A stretch of 57,480 bases of DNA from assembly GCA_020883125.1 (NCBI GenBank), contig JAHREW010000002.1, positions 1 through 57,480 on the forward strand. Reading direction: 5' to 3'. This DNA comes from Microcoleus sp. CAWBG506. GTDB lineage: Bacteria; Cyanobacteriota; Cyanobacteriia; Cyanobacteriales; Microcoleaceae. Position 1 is the stretch's first letter, and each line of letters starts with the position of its first letter. A model generated the notes under the pieces. It had not been told where the DNA came from, made no database searches, and was given only the letters and a program-made list of their open reading frames with translations. Shown here in pieces: positions 1 to 8,533 of the stretch. A program made the position numbers and the translations under genes.

Positions 1-82
1 CGTCGCTATCTAGAAAAGTAATGTATTTACCGAAAGATGCTTGAATACCCGCATTTCTGGATAATCCCATTTTCCGGTTTTT

Positions 83-1219
83 ATGCTTAAAATAGCGGAT
101 ATTTTCATGTTTTTCCAGAAACAAATGCCTGCGCCAACTCCCACACCAACTCCTGCGCCAACTCCCACACCAACTCCCACACCTGCGCCTACACCAACTC
201 CTGCGCCTACAGCTGTAACAATACCAATATCAACACCCACACCCACACCCACACCCACACCCACACCCACGCCCACACCCACACCCACACCGACGCCAAT
301 AACTAATAACATCCCCAATGATGACTGCATCTGCGATGATATTGCCTATCCCAACTTAAACCAACCAAATTCAGTTGAAAACACCATACTCGGTGGATCG
401 ACAATTCAAATAGGCACAGCCAAAAATGATGAATTTTTAGGTAGCAACAACGGCAATATATTCGATGCCATATCCGGGGATGATAACTTATATGGTGGCG
501 ACAGCGGTGACATCTTTAATGGCAATAAAGGCAACGATTTTATCAGCGGTGGTAGTGGTGATGACATCTTATTTGGAGACGAAGGAAACGACATCATTCT
601 CGGTGACGAAGGCAAAGATTTAATCTTTGGAGGCAAAGGCAATGACTCCATTAATGGCCGCGAAGATGATGACATCATTTATGGAAATAGAAATGATGAC
701 TTCATCGATGGTGGTAAGGGTAATGACAACTTATTTGGAGGTAAAGGTGATGACATCATCCTTGGTAGTGAAGGTGAGGACTCCCTGTTTGGGAATGAGG
801 GTTCGGATACCATTTGTGGCGGCACGGGCGATGATTTTATCAGCGGTAATGAACAAGCAGATATTCTGGGAGGCTGTGAAGGCAATGATACTCTTTACGG
901 AGGTGAAGATAATGATACTCTCCTGGGCGGAAAAGGTGACGATATTCTTTACGGAGATTTGGGCAATGATAGTTTGATTGGCGGTAGTGGGAATGATATA
1001 TTTGTCTTACAAGCTGGTCAAGGATTTGATATCATTGCTGATTTTACTCTGGGTCAAGACTCGATCGCACTAACCGGAGGTTTGAGCTTTGGTCAGTTAG
1101 CGATAGTTCAAAATACTCAGGGAACTCTCATCAAAAATGTCTTGACAGGAGAAGAGTTAGCTGTAATGATTGGAGTGAGTGCCAATGCGATTACATCTGC
1201 TAATTTCCGGTTGATTTAG
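83..1219 (+). CDS. RTX calcium-binding protein with Pro/Thr linker, no passenger domain
   Basis: 378 aa. Residues ~15-73 are an almost pure Pro-Thr/Pro-Ala linker. Then comes a short Cys module (CICD...YPN...ENT, nt ~322-390), then about a dozen hemolysin-type nonapeptides of the GGxGxDxxx kind (nt ~440-1000). The end is an [13 protein letters not shown] segment typical of type I secretion signals. Proteins of this class are exported by an ABC/MFP/TolC system and fold on binding Ca2+. There is no Sec signal peptide. The linker normally joins a large N-terminal domain to the RTX tail, but stops close all three forward frames within the 82 nt upstream (TAG at 11, TAG/TAA at 19-64, TGA at 42). 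The gene is therefore either a free-standing RTX tail or the 3' relic of a larger gene. ATG at 107 or 125 are alternative starts, and none has a strong Shine-Dalgarno. The tail is paralogous to that of the giant adhesin at the other end of the window. Confidence 0.75.
   Translation: MLKIADIFMFFQKQMPAPTPTPTPAPTPTPTPTPAPTPTPAPTAVTIPISTPTPTPTPTPTPTPTPTPTPTPITNNIPNDDCICDDIAYPNLNQPNSVENTILGGSTIQIGTAKNDEFLGSNNGNIFDAISGDDNLYGGDSGDIFNGNKGNDFISGGSGDDILFGDEGNDIILGDEGKDLIFGGKGNDSINGREDDDIIYGNRNDDFIDGGKGNDNLFGGKGDDIILGSEGEDSLFGNEGSDTICGGTGDDFISGNEQADILGGCEGNDTLYGGEDNDTLLGGKGDDILYGDLGNDSLIGGSGNDIFVLQAGQGFDIIADFTLGQDSIALTGGLSFGQLAIVQNTQGTLIKNVLTGEELAVMIGVSANAITSANFRLI
125..300 (+). repeat. Pro-Thr coding microsatellite (CCAACTCCCACA / CCCACA units)
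   Basis: Units of CCCACA and CCAACTCCCACA repeat in frame and encode (PT)n with some PA. The period is 6 nt, so gain or loss of units changes linker length and keeps the frame. The opposite strand shows a Gly-Val shadow reading frame, which is not a gene. Confidence 0.85.
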
Positions 1220-1236
1220 GGAATTGAGACAAAGTG

Positions 1237-1269
1237 CGATCGCCCTTGGTAGTGAATTAAGGGCGATCG
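1237..1269 (+). terminator. HIP1-containing hairpin after the RTX gene
   Basis: CGATCGCCCTT (1237-1247) is the exact reverse complement of AAGGGCGATCG (1259-1269), separated by an 11-nt loop, 17 nt past the stop codon. No run of T follows, so it may stabilise the 3' end or act as a weak bidirectional terminator. Confidence 0.5.
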
Positions 1270-1374
1270 TAATAATCTACCGGGATAGGGGCTTTTCATT
1301 AGACCTTTCCAGAAAAGCAGGTCTTGAACAGGCAGGATGCCTGTTCCACAATGAATATGATCGAGGTCTATTTG

Positions 1375-2148
1375 TTAATTTTTCCCAACTCTGCCAGCGG
1401 TTCTGAGAATTTGACACGCCAAAATTGCCGCACCAAACCCATTATCAATATTCACCACCCCAACACCAGCCGCACAAGAATTAAGCATAGTTAAAAGAGG
1501 CGCAATCCCGCCAAAACTAGCGCCATAACCAACACTCGTCGGCACAGCAATCACCGGACAATCCGCCAAACCCGCAACCACACTCGCCAAAGCACCTTCC
1601 ATACCAGCAACTGCAATCAACACATCAGCATCATCAATCACGTGCCGATTATTCAACAAGCGGTGAATTCCAGCAACTCCCACATCCCACAAACGCTGTA
1701 CCTGAAAACCGCAAAGTTCGGCAGTAACAGCCGCCTCTTCCGCTACAGCCAAATCGGCTGTGCCCGCACTAATAATTGTTACTTTACCTGGATGTTGCGA
1801 AGTTGGAGAACTAGGAGAAATAGCACAAATTCGAGCTTTTTGGTAATAGCACAAATCTGGTATTTTCTGCTGCAATTGCTGGAAAACTTCCGGTTCAATT
1901 CGCGTCGCCATCACCGCCGGATTTCGCCCGCGCATTACCTCGATAATCTCAACAATTTGGTCTGGGGTTTTACCAGGTCCCCAAATTACTTCTGGGAAAC
2001 CGGTTCTGAGAGTGCGGTGGTGGTCGATTTTGGCAAAATCGCCCACTTGTTCAAAGTCAAAGTGCTTTAGTTTTTCTAAAGCTGTGGCGGGACTGACATC
2101 ACCTGTGGCCACAGATTGGAGTAACTTTTGTAAGATTTCAGGTTGCAT
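1375..2148 (-). CDS. larB: LarB: pyridinium-3,5-biscarboxylic acid mononucleotide synthase (nickel-pincer cofactor)
   Basis: 257 aa, the normal family length. LarB converts nicotinic acid adenine dinucleotide to the dicarboxylated pyridinium mononucleotide. This is the first step to the nickel-pincer nucleotide cofactor of lactate racemase and its relatives. The C-terminal half is PurE-like. Family motifs visible are DHHR near residue 43, [13 protein letters not shown] (~127), GVAGIHRLL (~154), [13 protein letters not shown] (~178), a long [12 protein letters not shown] stretch (~200) and NIDNGFGAA (~234). LarC, LarE and LarA are not in this window, so the rest of the pathway must be elsewhere or absent. 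Older annotation would call it an AIR carboxylase-like protein; the motifs favour LarB. Confidence 0.88.
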   Translation of the reverse strand: MQPEILQKLLQSVATGDVSPATALEKLKHFDFEQVGDFAKIDHHRTLRTGFPEVIWGPGKTPDQIVEIIEVMRGRNPAVMATRIEPEVFQQLQQKIPDLCYYQKARICAISPSSPTSQHPGKVTIISAGTADLAVAEEAAVTAELCGFQVQRLWDVGVAGIHRLLNNRHVIDDADVLIAVAGMEGALASVVAGLADCPVIAVPTSVGYGASFGGIAPLLTMLNSCAAGVGVVNIDNGFGAAILACQILRTAGRVGKN

Positions 2149-2151
2149 GAA

Positions 2152-2233
2152 AATTGGGAATTGGTAATTGAAAATTGGGAATTGGGAATTGGGAATGGAG
2201 AATGGGGAATTGGGAATTGGGAATTGGTAATTG
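2152..2233. repeat. GGGAATT(G) heptamer-like array
   Basis: Short tandem units of GGGAATT/GGTAATT type lie just upstream of larB. They are low-complexity and contain no reading frame. Confidence 0.7.
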
Positions 2234-2241
2234 TCACTATC

Positions 2242-2594
2242 CTAATGACTAATGACTAATAACTAACAACTAATGACTAACAACTAATGACTAACAACTA
2301 ATGACTAACAACTAATGACTAATAACTAATGACTAACAACTAATGACTAACAACTAATGACTAATAACTAATGACTAACAACTAATGACTAACAACCAAT
2401 GACTAACAACTAATAACTAATGACTAACAACTAATAACTAATGACTAATGACTAATAACTAATGACTAATAACTAACAACTAATAACTAACAACTAATAA
2501 CTAATGACTAACAACTAATGACTAACAACTAATAACTAATGACTAACAACTAATGACTAATGACTAACAACTAATGACTAACAACTAATGACTA
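2242..2594. repeat. Heptanucleotide tandem array (CTAATGA / CTAACAA / CTAATAA)
   Basis: About 350 bp (roughly 50 units) of strictly 7-nt phased repeat using three interchangeable units. It fills the whole gap between the larB start region and the substrate-binding protein gene, and its last unit includes the TAG stop of that gene. It matches the class known in cyanobacteria as short tandemly repeated repetitive (STRR) sequences. The 7-nt period is not a multiple of 3, and stops occur regularly, so it is non-coding. Confidence 0.9.
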
Positions 2595-4364
2595 TTCGGT
2601 AATTTTTAGTTCGTACAAATTCCAGAAAGCACCTCCTATGGCACTATACCGAATTCCTGAAATGCGATCGCGCACAGCCTCAAAAGTCAAGGGATTCACC
2701 ATGTAGATAAACGGTACTTGTTCTGCTATAATCCGTTGCGTTTCTGCATAAATTTCCTTGCGCTTCGGCTCATTCAGTTCCTGGGAAGCTTTCACATAAA
2801 GGTCATCAATTTTCTGCTCCCAGTTAGCCACTTTCCAGCCCTTAATCGGCGGTTCTCCAGCTTGTGGCCCCTGGTTAAAACTGTGTAACGTGCCGTTTAC
2901 CGACCAGATATTGTAGCCACTGTGCGGTTCCAGACCGCCCGTAAAACCACCGAGGTAGGTATCCCAATTTTTAGTCAAACGCAGCTTTTCTACATAAGTG
3001 TTAAAACTCAGAAATTGTGTATCAATCTGTATCCCTAACTTGCCTAAATCTTGTTTAATTTGTGTTCCCATTTGTTCCCGAACTTTTTTGCCTGCCGCCA
3101 TTAACAAAGTAAATCGCACTTTGTTCCCATCCCGATCCAATAAATCCCCTTCATTATTATACTTGAAACCAGCACTTAACAATAATTCTTTGGCTTTTTT
3201 GGGATCGTAGTTGTAAGTTTTTAATCCTTCTTTTGGGGATAAGTAGAACGGGCTTTGGGCTGGAATTGGGGAATGCAGGGGCGCGCCAAGTCCGCGATAA
3301 ATATTGTTAGTCATGGCGTCGCGGTTGATAGCGTAGGCGATCGCCTGCCGAAACTCCTTCGTTGCGAACCACCGAGATTTAATCGGGTCTACAAATCGCT
3401 GATTTTGAGCATTACGACCCTGATTCAGATTGAAACACATAAATACACTCCCAGTGTCGGGGCCACCGTTAAATACCGTATATTTACCGCGTTTTTCCTC
3501 CCTTTTCAGCAGCGGAAACACTTCGGGCTGCACGTCCAGACTATCCAAATCACCAGAGCGAAAATTTAGCAGTTGAGTATCAGTATTTTCGATAATTTGC
3601 CAGACTATCTGCTGGATGTAGGGCTGAGCTGTTCCCTGAGTATCTTTACGCCAAAAATAGGGATTTCTTTCTAACACAACTCGCTGATTAGGAGTATAGC
3701 TTAACATTCGATATTGACCATTACCGACAATTTTTTTGGGGTTAGTATCTGTCCCCCAAGTAGTCAGGAACTTCGGCTTGCCTTCACTATCTGTATTGCT
3801 GATTGATTCTTGTAAAAGATGAGCTGGTAAAATTGGTATGCCTCCAGCATATCTAATAAATGGAGCAAAGGGTTCGGCAACGGAAAATTCAACCTGACGA
3901 CTATCAATTTTTTTGAGTTTGGGAAATTGGCGACTCATTCCAACTCTCAGAGTATCTTTTAAACCGCTAGGAATTTTATCATTGAAATAAATCTTGTCAT
4001 AGCTGAAGATAATGTCATCTGTAGTCATGGGTTCGCCATCAGACCATTTCAATCCTTCTCGCAGGGTGAAGACAATCTTTTTCCCATCTTTGGACACTTT
4101 CCAGGACTCGGCTAAACCGGGTTCTAGTTCTGATGTCAGACCATTTTCGTTGATTAGTCCTTCATTGAGATAGCCAAAAACGCTGTAGGCTGACTGATTT
4201 AGGGGGTAGTTAAAGGTGGCTGGGCCACTGGGGGTGGGGACGACGAGTCTGTTTGCTAATTGCGATCGCACCGGAGTACACGCAGACAAAGTTATGGTGG
4301 CAATTGCAGCTAGCAAAATAGCCAGCCAGCGGCGCTTTGAATGTAAAATAGGGAAAATTTTCAT
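2592..4364 (-). CDS. ABC transporter substrate-binding lipoprotein, peptide/nickel type (SBP_bac_5)
   Basis: 590 aa. Residues ~10-29 form a hydrophobic signal followed by lipobox LSAC, so the mature protein is predicted to be a lipoprotein tethered on the periplasmic side. The body matches DppA/OppA-type binding proteins: an N-terminal AESWKVSKDGKKIVFTLREG segment near residue 85, WSDGEPMTTDDIIFSYD near 110, and later AIAYAINRDAM (~345). The ligand is probably an oligopeptide, but family members also bind nickel chelates or other solutes, and the sequence does not decide. No permease or ATPase of the Opp class lies nearby, so partners are encoded elsewhere. The start follows an A/T-rich leader; the stop lies inside a heptamer array. 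Confidence 0.88.
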   Translation of the reverse strand: MKIFPILHSKRRWLAILLAAIATITLSACTPVRSQLANRLVVPTPSGPATFNYPLNQSAYSVFGYLNEGLINENGLTSELEPGLAESWKVSKDGKKIVFTLREGLKWSDGEPMTTDDIIFSYDKIYFNDKIPSGLKDTLRVGMSRQFPKLKKIDSRQVEFSVAEPFAPFIRYAGGIPILPAHLLQESISNTDSEGKPKFLTTWGTDTNPKKIVGNGQYRMLSYTPNQRVVLERNPYFWRKDTQGTAQPYIQQIVWQIIENTDTQLLNFRSGDLDSLDVQPEVFPLLKREEKRGKYTVFNGGPDTGSVFMCFNLNQGRNAQNQRFVDPIKSRWFATKEFRQAIAYAINRDAMTNNIYRGLGAPLHSPIPAQSPFYLSPKEGLKTYNYDPKKAKELLLSAGFKYNNEGDLLDRDGNKVRFTLLMAAGKKVREQMGTQIKQDLGKLGIQIDTQFLSFNTYVEKLRLTKNWDTYLGGFTGGLEPHSGYNIWSVNGTLHSFNQGPQAGEPPIKGWKVANWEQKIDDLYVKASQELNEPKRKEIYAETQRIIAEQVPFIYMVNPLTFEAVRDRISGIRYSAIGGAFWNLYELKITE

Positions 4365-4448
4365 AACAATTTACCAAAAAATATGATTTCGCATCCGGGC
4401 CTATAGGGACAGGGCACAAATCCCTCATAAAAACAGCGCTGTTAACTT

Positions 4449-4483
4449 CAACTGTCAACTGTCAACTGTCAACTGTCAACTGT
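4449..4483. repeat. CAACTGT heptamer array, 5 copies
   Basis: Five consecutive perfect copies of CAACTGT lie between the unknown gene at 4485-5036 and the lipoprotein gene. It is another 7-nt phased array, with a unit different from those at 2242. Confidence 0.85.
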
Positions 4484-4484
4484 C

Positions 4485-5036
4485 TCACGCCCCGTAGCAA
4501 TACTCATCAGAAAGTTGGTCTCGATATATATAATTGCCACCTAATTCCACTCCTGATTTTGTTGTTCCACCTGCAAGTAATGGTAGCAAACCGATGGCTG
4601 CTATCTGTTCCGATGCTGGCGGAATTTCTGATTTCCTCCAGTTATAATCTAAGTCATGCAGCCACGCTTCAATCAGCCCTCCAAGGGTACGTTCAGAGAA
4701 CCATTTACTGCCAAACGTAGGCATATAATAGCGACATACTTCACCTGTATTGAGAGTGCAAACAGGCTCCGATAAATTCACGCCATCCCATTTGAAAATC
4801 AAAATTTGTTCCGCGTCAATAAACATAGCATAGGGGATGATCGTGTTTCTTTCAGACACCTTAGCTAACACAGCTTTCAGCCAATCGATCGCGCGATCGA
4901 CAATTTTCTGTTTCGCAGCCGGTTCTTGAGCTTGAATGATTTGAACCTCGATGAGTGCTACTATGCGATCGTCCTTATCCAATGCGATCACATCCGCGTC
5001 TACAGGAAATTGTAACTCCCAGGTGTCAGTGTCCAT
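4485..5036 (-). CDS. Conserved-looking hypothetical protein, possible nuclease-like fold
   Basis: 183 aa, not assigned to a named family. The N-terminal part reads as alternating strands, with DADVIALDKDDRIVALIEVQ near residues 13-32. The Asp...(I/V)E-x-Q spacing resembles the core of PD-(D/E)xK nuclease-like folds, with Gln in place of the usual Lys. That is only a shape resemblance. The C-terminal third is rich in Trp and Leu (WLHDLDYNW). There is no signal peptide or membrane segment. It lies 69 nt downstream of ispF on the same strand, so it could be co-transcribed with it. Codon use and a HIP1-like GCGATCG content match the neighbours, which supports a real gene. Confidence 0.6.
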   Translation of the reverse strand: MDTDTWELQFPVDADVIALDKDDRIVALIEVQIIQAQEPAAKQKIVDRAIDWLKAVLAKVSERNTIIPYAMFIDAEQILIFKWDGVNLSEPVCTLNTGEVCRYYMPTFGSKWFSERTLGGLIEAWLHDLDYNWRKSEIPPASEQIAAIGLLPLLAGGTTKSGVELGGNYIYRDQLSDEYCYGA

Positions 5037-5104
5037 GATTTCAGGCTTCCTAGCGATTTTGGATTAAACAATTGACTCCACAGTCAATTTTAGATGATAG
5101 AGTC

Positions 5105-5584
5105 CTATTTTTGGCCCAGCAAAACTACAGCGTAAGCTGCGATGCCTTCTTCTCTCCCCACGGGGCCTAACTTTTCGTTGGTGGTGGCTTTGATGCCAAT
5201 TTTGTCGGGTTTTAATTGTAAGACAGCAGAAAGGCGATCGCGCATTTGATGAATATGCGGTTTCAGCTTCGGACGTTCAGCCACCACAACCGAATCAATA
5301 TTGCCAATTTCCCAGCCTTTATCTAATATTAACTGATTGACTTGTTCGAGCAAAACTAAACTATCAGCACCCTTCCATTTCGGGTCAGTCGGTGGGAAAT
5401 AAAGGCCAATATCTCCTAAGCTGAGAGCTCCGAGCATCGCGTCCATAATCGCGTGAGTGAGCACATCTGCGTCACTGTGACCGAGTAATCCTAATTCGTG
5501 AGGAATTTTGACTCCACCGAGGATGAGAGGGCGTTCTGGAACCAAGCAGTGAATGTCGTAGCCGTTGCCGATGCGGATGTTCAT
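5105..5584 (-). CDS. ispF: IspF: 2-C-methyl-D-erythritol 2,4-cyclodiphosphate synthase
   Basis: 159 aa, the normal length. IspF cyclises CDP-methylerythritol 2-phosphate to MEcPP, releasing CMP, in the plastid-type MEP isoprenoid pathway that cyanobacteria use for carotenoids, phytol and quinones. Diagnostic residues are visible: GNGYDIH at residues 6-12 (metal-binding Asp and His), [11 protein letters not shown] at ~35-45 with the second metal His, the [17 protein letters not shown] loop, and the C-terminal [16 protein letters not shown] segment that binds the nucleotide. It is followed downstream by the unknown 183-aa gene and separated from trmD by the Uma2/zeta genes. Confidence 0.96.
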   Translation of the reverse strand: MNIRIGNGYDIHCLVPERPLILGGVKIPHELGLLGHSDADVLTHAIMDAMLGALSLGDIGLYFPPTDPKWKGADSLVLLEQVNQLILDKGWEIGNIDSVVVAERPKLKPHIHQMRDRLSAVLQLKPDKIGIKATTNEKLGPVGREEGIAAYAVVLLGQK

Positions 5585-5590
5585 AATATA

Positions 5591-5634
5591 AGAAGGAAGA
5601 AGGAAGAAGGAAGAAGGAAGAAGGAAGAAGGAAG
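5591..5634. repeat. GAAGGAA heptamer array
   Basis: About six copies of a purine-rich 7-nt unit (AAGAAGG phase) begin 7 nt before the ispF start on the minus strand. They may therefore sit in its 5' leader; on the minus strand the array is a pyrimidine tract. Confidence 0.75.
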
Positions 5635-5765
5635 ATGTGATAATAGCAAATGTTTCAGCGATTAAAACTGTCCTAACCGTCCCTATAGTTAATCACGGTT
5701 AATCATGGTAGGGAAACGGCAATGCCGTCTCCTCTATATCATAAGGAATGCAACCGGAATTGATA

Positions 5766-5893
5766 TATAGCAATCCTAAATCATTCATGAGGATTTGTAG
5801 GGGTAGTGCCCCTGTGCCTACCCCAGTATCTAGGGGCAACCACGGGGCCAAGAGCCCCTACAATAATTATGCAAATGATTTAGGATTGCTATA
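5766..5893. repeat. MITE-like inverted-repeat element, TATAGCAA ends
   Basis: A 20-bp perfect inverted repeat (5766-5785 with 5874-5893; outer end TATAGCAATCCTAAATCATT) encloses ~88 bp containing several GGGGC/GCCCC blocks able to fold further. It has no coding capacity. The TATAGCAA end recurs at 13797-13847 and 37830-37957. The remaining part of the 5585-5905 gap (5635-5765) holds no recognisable gene. Confidence 0.75.
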
Positions 5894-5905
5894 ATATCCA
5901 AGTAA

Positions 5906-6637
5906 TCAAATTTCATCAGGGTTAATGCCCAACTCTCTTAACTTGGCAGCTAACCGTTCTTTCTGTTGCTTTTCAATTTTTAATTGTTGTATCACCTCCT
6001 CTTTCTGCTGTTGCTCTAATTCGGCTCTTTGAGCTTCAGCTTCATCTCGCATTAATACTAAATTTCCATCACCCTCAAAAAACCTCAACCAATTACCTTG
6101 AGAGTTTTCTATTTTACCTTCCCATATACCCAGCCATAGCCCTAATGATTCACAATATAATCTCCCTTTTTGATTAGGAGATAAGGATTGGTATCGACGA
6201 TTAATTAATTCCCAACCTCTTAGAGAACTGGGATTTTTGGGATTGTAGACAAAGTAGTCTTGGGTTTTTAATTTACGCTCGTAGATGTCTTTTTTGGTGG
6301 TTAAATCTACTTCGGCAGTTGAGGGAGACATTAATTCAATTACCACATCGGGGAGGCGACTATCTTCTTCCCAAGCAATCCAAGCATCTCTATTTATGGT
6401 TCCATCTACATCTAAGACAACAAAAAAATCATGGCCTTTGAAGTCTTGATTTTTGACTTGGTTTATGCTGTAGTAGACAAACATATTGCCGCCTACAAAA
6501 AAGTCTTGTCGATCGCGCCAGTAATATTTAAGAGATTGGATGAGTAAATTCATCGAAACTCTATGGTTATTGCTTTCCATTGGCTCACCATCATCAGTAA
6601 TTAAATCTATTGGTAAATTTTCTACGGCTAGTGACAT
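5906..6637 (-). CDS. Uma2 family (DUF820) endonuclease-like protein with C-terminal coiled coil
   Basis: 243 aa. Uma2 proteins are numerous in cyanobacteria and have a PD-(D/E)xK nuclease-like fold of unproven biological role. The characteristic block is present: a GHDFFVVLDVD segment near residue 68, then PDVVIELMSPSTAEVD (~95-110) followed by KKDIYERKLKTQDYFVYNP with the conserved Lys and Tyr. Residues ~200-243 form a Glu/Gln/Lys-rich coiled coil (EAEAQRAELEQQQKEE) ending in ELGINPDEI, which is common in this family. It is flanked by a MITE-like element on one side and a possible toxin pair on the other. Confidence 0.85.
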   Translation of the reverse strand: MSLAVENLPIDLITDDGEPMESNNHRVSMNLLIQSLKYYWRDRQDFFVGGNMFVYYSINQVKNQDFKGHDFFVVLDVDGTINRDAWIAWEEDSRLPDVVIELMSPSTAEVDLTTKKDIYERKLKTQDYFVYNPKNPSSLRGWELINRRYQSLSPNQKGRLYCESLGLWLGIWEGKIENSQGNWLRFFEGDGNLVLMRDEAEAQRAELEQQQKEEVIQQLKIEKQQKERLAAKLRELGINPDEI

Positions 6638-6774
6638 AGTGATACTTTCTCAACTTGAGTTGTTTATGTCTTTCTCTAGGATAGCATATTACTGAAAATT
6701 CTCGTTAGACGATGAGTTGCGATCGCTTGCTCGGTATTTGAGGATGATTTAATTTGTTGGAAAATTGACATTTT

Positions 6775-6951
6775 TTACTTTTGGGTCATTGGAGGAATGC
6801 GATCGGCCGTTAAAATTACAACTTTCCCATCTTGCCAAACAGCAATAGATTCACCTAATTTGCGGTGTCTTTCTATAGCTGCGGCAACTGCCGATTTCAG
6901 TCCAGCATTAATCTTTGTAGATAAAAGTTGTCTGGGTTTTGATTGTTTCAT
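6775..6951 (-). CDS. 58-aa small protein coupled to the zeta-like kinase
   Basis: An uninterrupted 58-codon frame starts with ATG one nucleotide after the stop of the zeta-like gene, so it is very likely translationally coupled. The product is basic at the N terminus (MKQSKPRQLLSTKINAGLKS), with a helical centre (AVAAAIERHRKLGES) and then IAVWQDGKVVILTADRIPP. Similar small proteins are often found next to zeta-like ATPases in cyanobacteria and could be the antitoxin or cofactor. That role is inferred only from position. Confidence 0.6.
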   Translation of the reverse strand: MKQSKPRQLLSTKINAGLKSAVAAAIERHRKLGESIAVWQDGKVVILTADRIPPMTQK

Positions 6952-6952
6952 T

Positions 6953-7540
6953 TTATTTTTTAGTTATTTGATTCCAGCTTTCAACATTATAGATTATCTG
7001 TTCTTCCTCGATACTTCCTTCTGCCACTAACTGAGCATTTTCGTGAGAGTTGTCATAGATAATCCAATTGTCGCACAGTGGCAAATACAGAGCAATCAAA
7101 TTTTGCAGTCCTCTGTCATAGCGACGGCGAATGACATCTTCTGGAATAGAATGACCGCCGCTAGCTACCCGTCTGGCTACTCTTGCTATGGCTAGTTCGG
7201 GCGATCGCAACCAAAAGTAAATTAAGTTAATTGTATAATCTTTGGTTTTACAACTTCTGAGGAAAGCTGCAAAGCTGCGGGCCGCCAGAGTAGTCTCAAA
7301 AGCAAAATCAGTTCCCGAATTAGATAGGGTTTGCAGTCTTTCTAGCATGATTCGTCCGGCCCAAATGGCTACGGACTGTTGATTGAATGGTGAAAGTGCA
7401 GCCGCGATCGCATCAGCATTGACATATTCAAAACAGTCCAGAAAGTTAGGCAATAAACTCATTGATGCAGTGGTTTTGCCGGAACCGTTAGCGCCGCCAA
7501 TTATGTAAAGATTCGGCATACATTCAACAGTTAAATTCAC
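6953..7540 (-). CDS. Zeta-toxin-like P-loop kinase
   Basis: 195 aa from a GTG start; ATG at 7519 (residue 8) is an equally good start because the fold begins there (MPNLYIIGGANGSGKTT). The Walker A motif GGANGSGKTT is at residues ~16-25. A D-A-x-A motif (VNADAIAAAL, ~39-48) and the later FAFETTLAARSF and RRVASGGHSIPEDVIRRRYDR segments match zeta/UDP-N-acetylglucosamine kinase-like ATPases. Bacterial zeta toxins phosphorylate UDP-sugar precursors of peptidoglycan. Many chromosomal relatives have no demonstrated toxicity. A 58-aa gene follows after 1 nt. Confidence 0.78.
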   Translation of the reverse strand: MNLTVECMPNLYIIGGANGSGKTTASMSLLPNFLDCFEYVNADAIAAALSPFNQQSVAIWAGRIMLERLQTLSNSGTDFAFETTLAARSFAAFLRSCKTKDYTINLIYFWLRSPELAIARVARRVASGGHSIPEDVIRRRYDRGLQNLIALYLPLCDNWIIYDNSHENAQLVAEGSIEEEQIIYNVESWNQITKK

Positions 7541-7555
7541 ACTAACTTTAGTTAA

Positions 7556-8230
7556 TTAATCCGCTAGCAAATCAGGGCGGCGCGATCGCGTTTTTTCAAT
7601 TTGCTTGGACCTCCGCCAGCGGGCAATTTCGGCGTGATTCCCAGATAGCAATACATCAGGAACCTTCAATCCCCGAAAATCGGCCGGTCGAGTGTACTGC
7701 GGATAGTCCAAAAGTCCGTCTTCAAAACTCTCAAATTTCAGCGAATCTTCCTTCCCCACAGTTCCCCGCAGCAAGCGCAAAACTCCATTAATCAAAGCCA
7801 AAGCTGGAATTTCGCCACCTGTGAGCACAAAATCGCCCAAGGATACCTCGCGAGTGACTAAATCCAAAACTCGATCGTCCACACCTTCATAATGACCGCA
7901 AATCAACACCAACTGGTCGCACTCAGCAGCAAAACCTCGAAACATATCCTGCTGCATTGGTTCCCCCTGGGGAGTGAGCAAAATCACCTCCCGCCTGGGC
8001 AAAATTGGCAGGGACTCCACCGCAGCAAAAATTGGTTCCGGCTTCATCAACATCCCAACTCCACCACCGTAGGGTTCGTCGTCCACTCGGTGGTGCTTGT
8101 CTGTGGTAAAATCACGAGGATTGACAAAATTCACCTCAGCAATATTTTTAGCTAAGGCTTTGCCCATCAGTCCCGACGCTAGGGGAGCCAAGAAAAATTC
8201 TGGAAATAGGGTAACAAGGTCAAATCGCAC
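7556..8230 (-). CDS. trmD: TrmD: tRNA (guanine37-N1)-methyltransferase
   Basis: 224 aa. TrmD methylates G37 of tRNAs that read CNN codons, preventing +1 frameshifting, and uses SAM bound in a trefoil knot. It begins MRFDLVTLFPEFF, the normal start. Motifs seen are VDDEPYGGGVGMLMKPEP (~50-67), LICGHYEGVDDRV (~108-120), SLGDFVLTGGEIPAL (~130-144) and the C-terminal LLSGNHAEIARWRR segment. It is complete, with a slightly short C-terminal tail. The next gene on the same strand (zeta-like) starts 15 nt after its stop, so read-through transcription is likely. Confidence 0.96.
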   Translation of the reverse strand: MRFDLVTLFPEFFLAPLASGLMGKALAKNIAEVNFVNPRDFTTDKHHRVDDEPYGGGVGMLMKPEPIFAAVESLPILPRREVILLTPQGEPMQQDMFRGFAAECDQLVLICGHYEGVDDRVLDLVTREVSLGDFVLTGGEIPALALINGVLRLLRGTVGKEDSLKFESFEDGLLDYPQYTRPADFRGLKVPDVLLSGNHAEIARWRRSKQIEKTRSRRPDLLAD

Positions 8231-8533
8231 AATAGTTTAAATTTATTGACACACTCTAGTTTCACCTCTAGAGGGCGATCGATTTTCGGTAATTGCATTA
8301 TTCTTCATAATTTATTAAAATTTTTGCAATTGAAATTTTATGCTTTTGTGTATGGGTTTTGTATGAAAATTATCTGTTTTCAGTACAGCCCCTTTCTAAA
8401 CTAGCTTTCCAAGGACTGCGGGCGATCGCGATTATCCATCGAACCTCACGCTAAATTATTCAGTCTTCAAAACGCCACTAGTACCCACAACACGGCAAAA
8501 TTTAATTTCACACCTAACTGAGGAAGACACACC
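8231..8533. other. Divergent intergenic region between trmD and cphB
   Basis: About 300 bp, A/T-rich in the centre. It must hold the divergent promoters of trmD and cphB. No -10/-35 pair or operator stands out enough to assign. The cphB ribosome-binding site (GAGGAAG, ~8519-8525) lies at its right end. Confidence 0.4.

Noticed and set aside
10..330. Gly-Val-rich reading frame on the minus strand
   Set aside because: It is the antisense shadow of the Pro-Thr microsatellite of the RTX gene; no start signal or independent composition.
406..977. Overlapping Ser/Pro-rich and Met-rich frames in the RTX region
   Set aside because: Shadows of the calcium-binding nonapeptide repeats in other frames; similar ones occur under the giant gene tail.
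2242..2594. CRISPR array
   Set aside because: The repeats are 7 nt with no unique spacers, so it is a simple tandem array.
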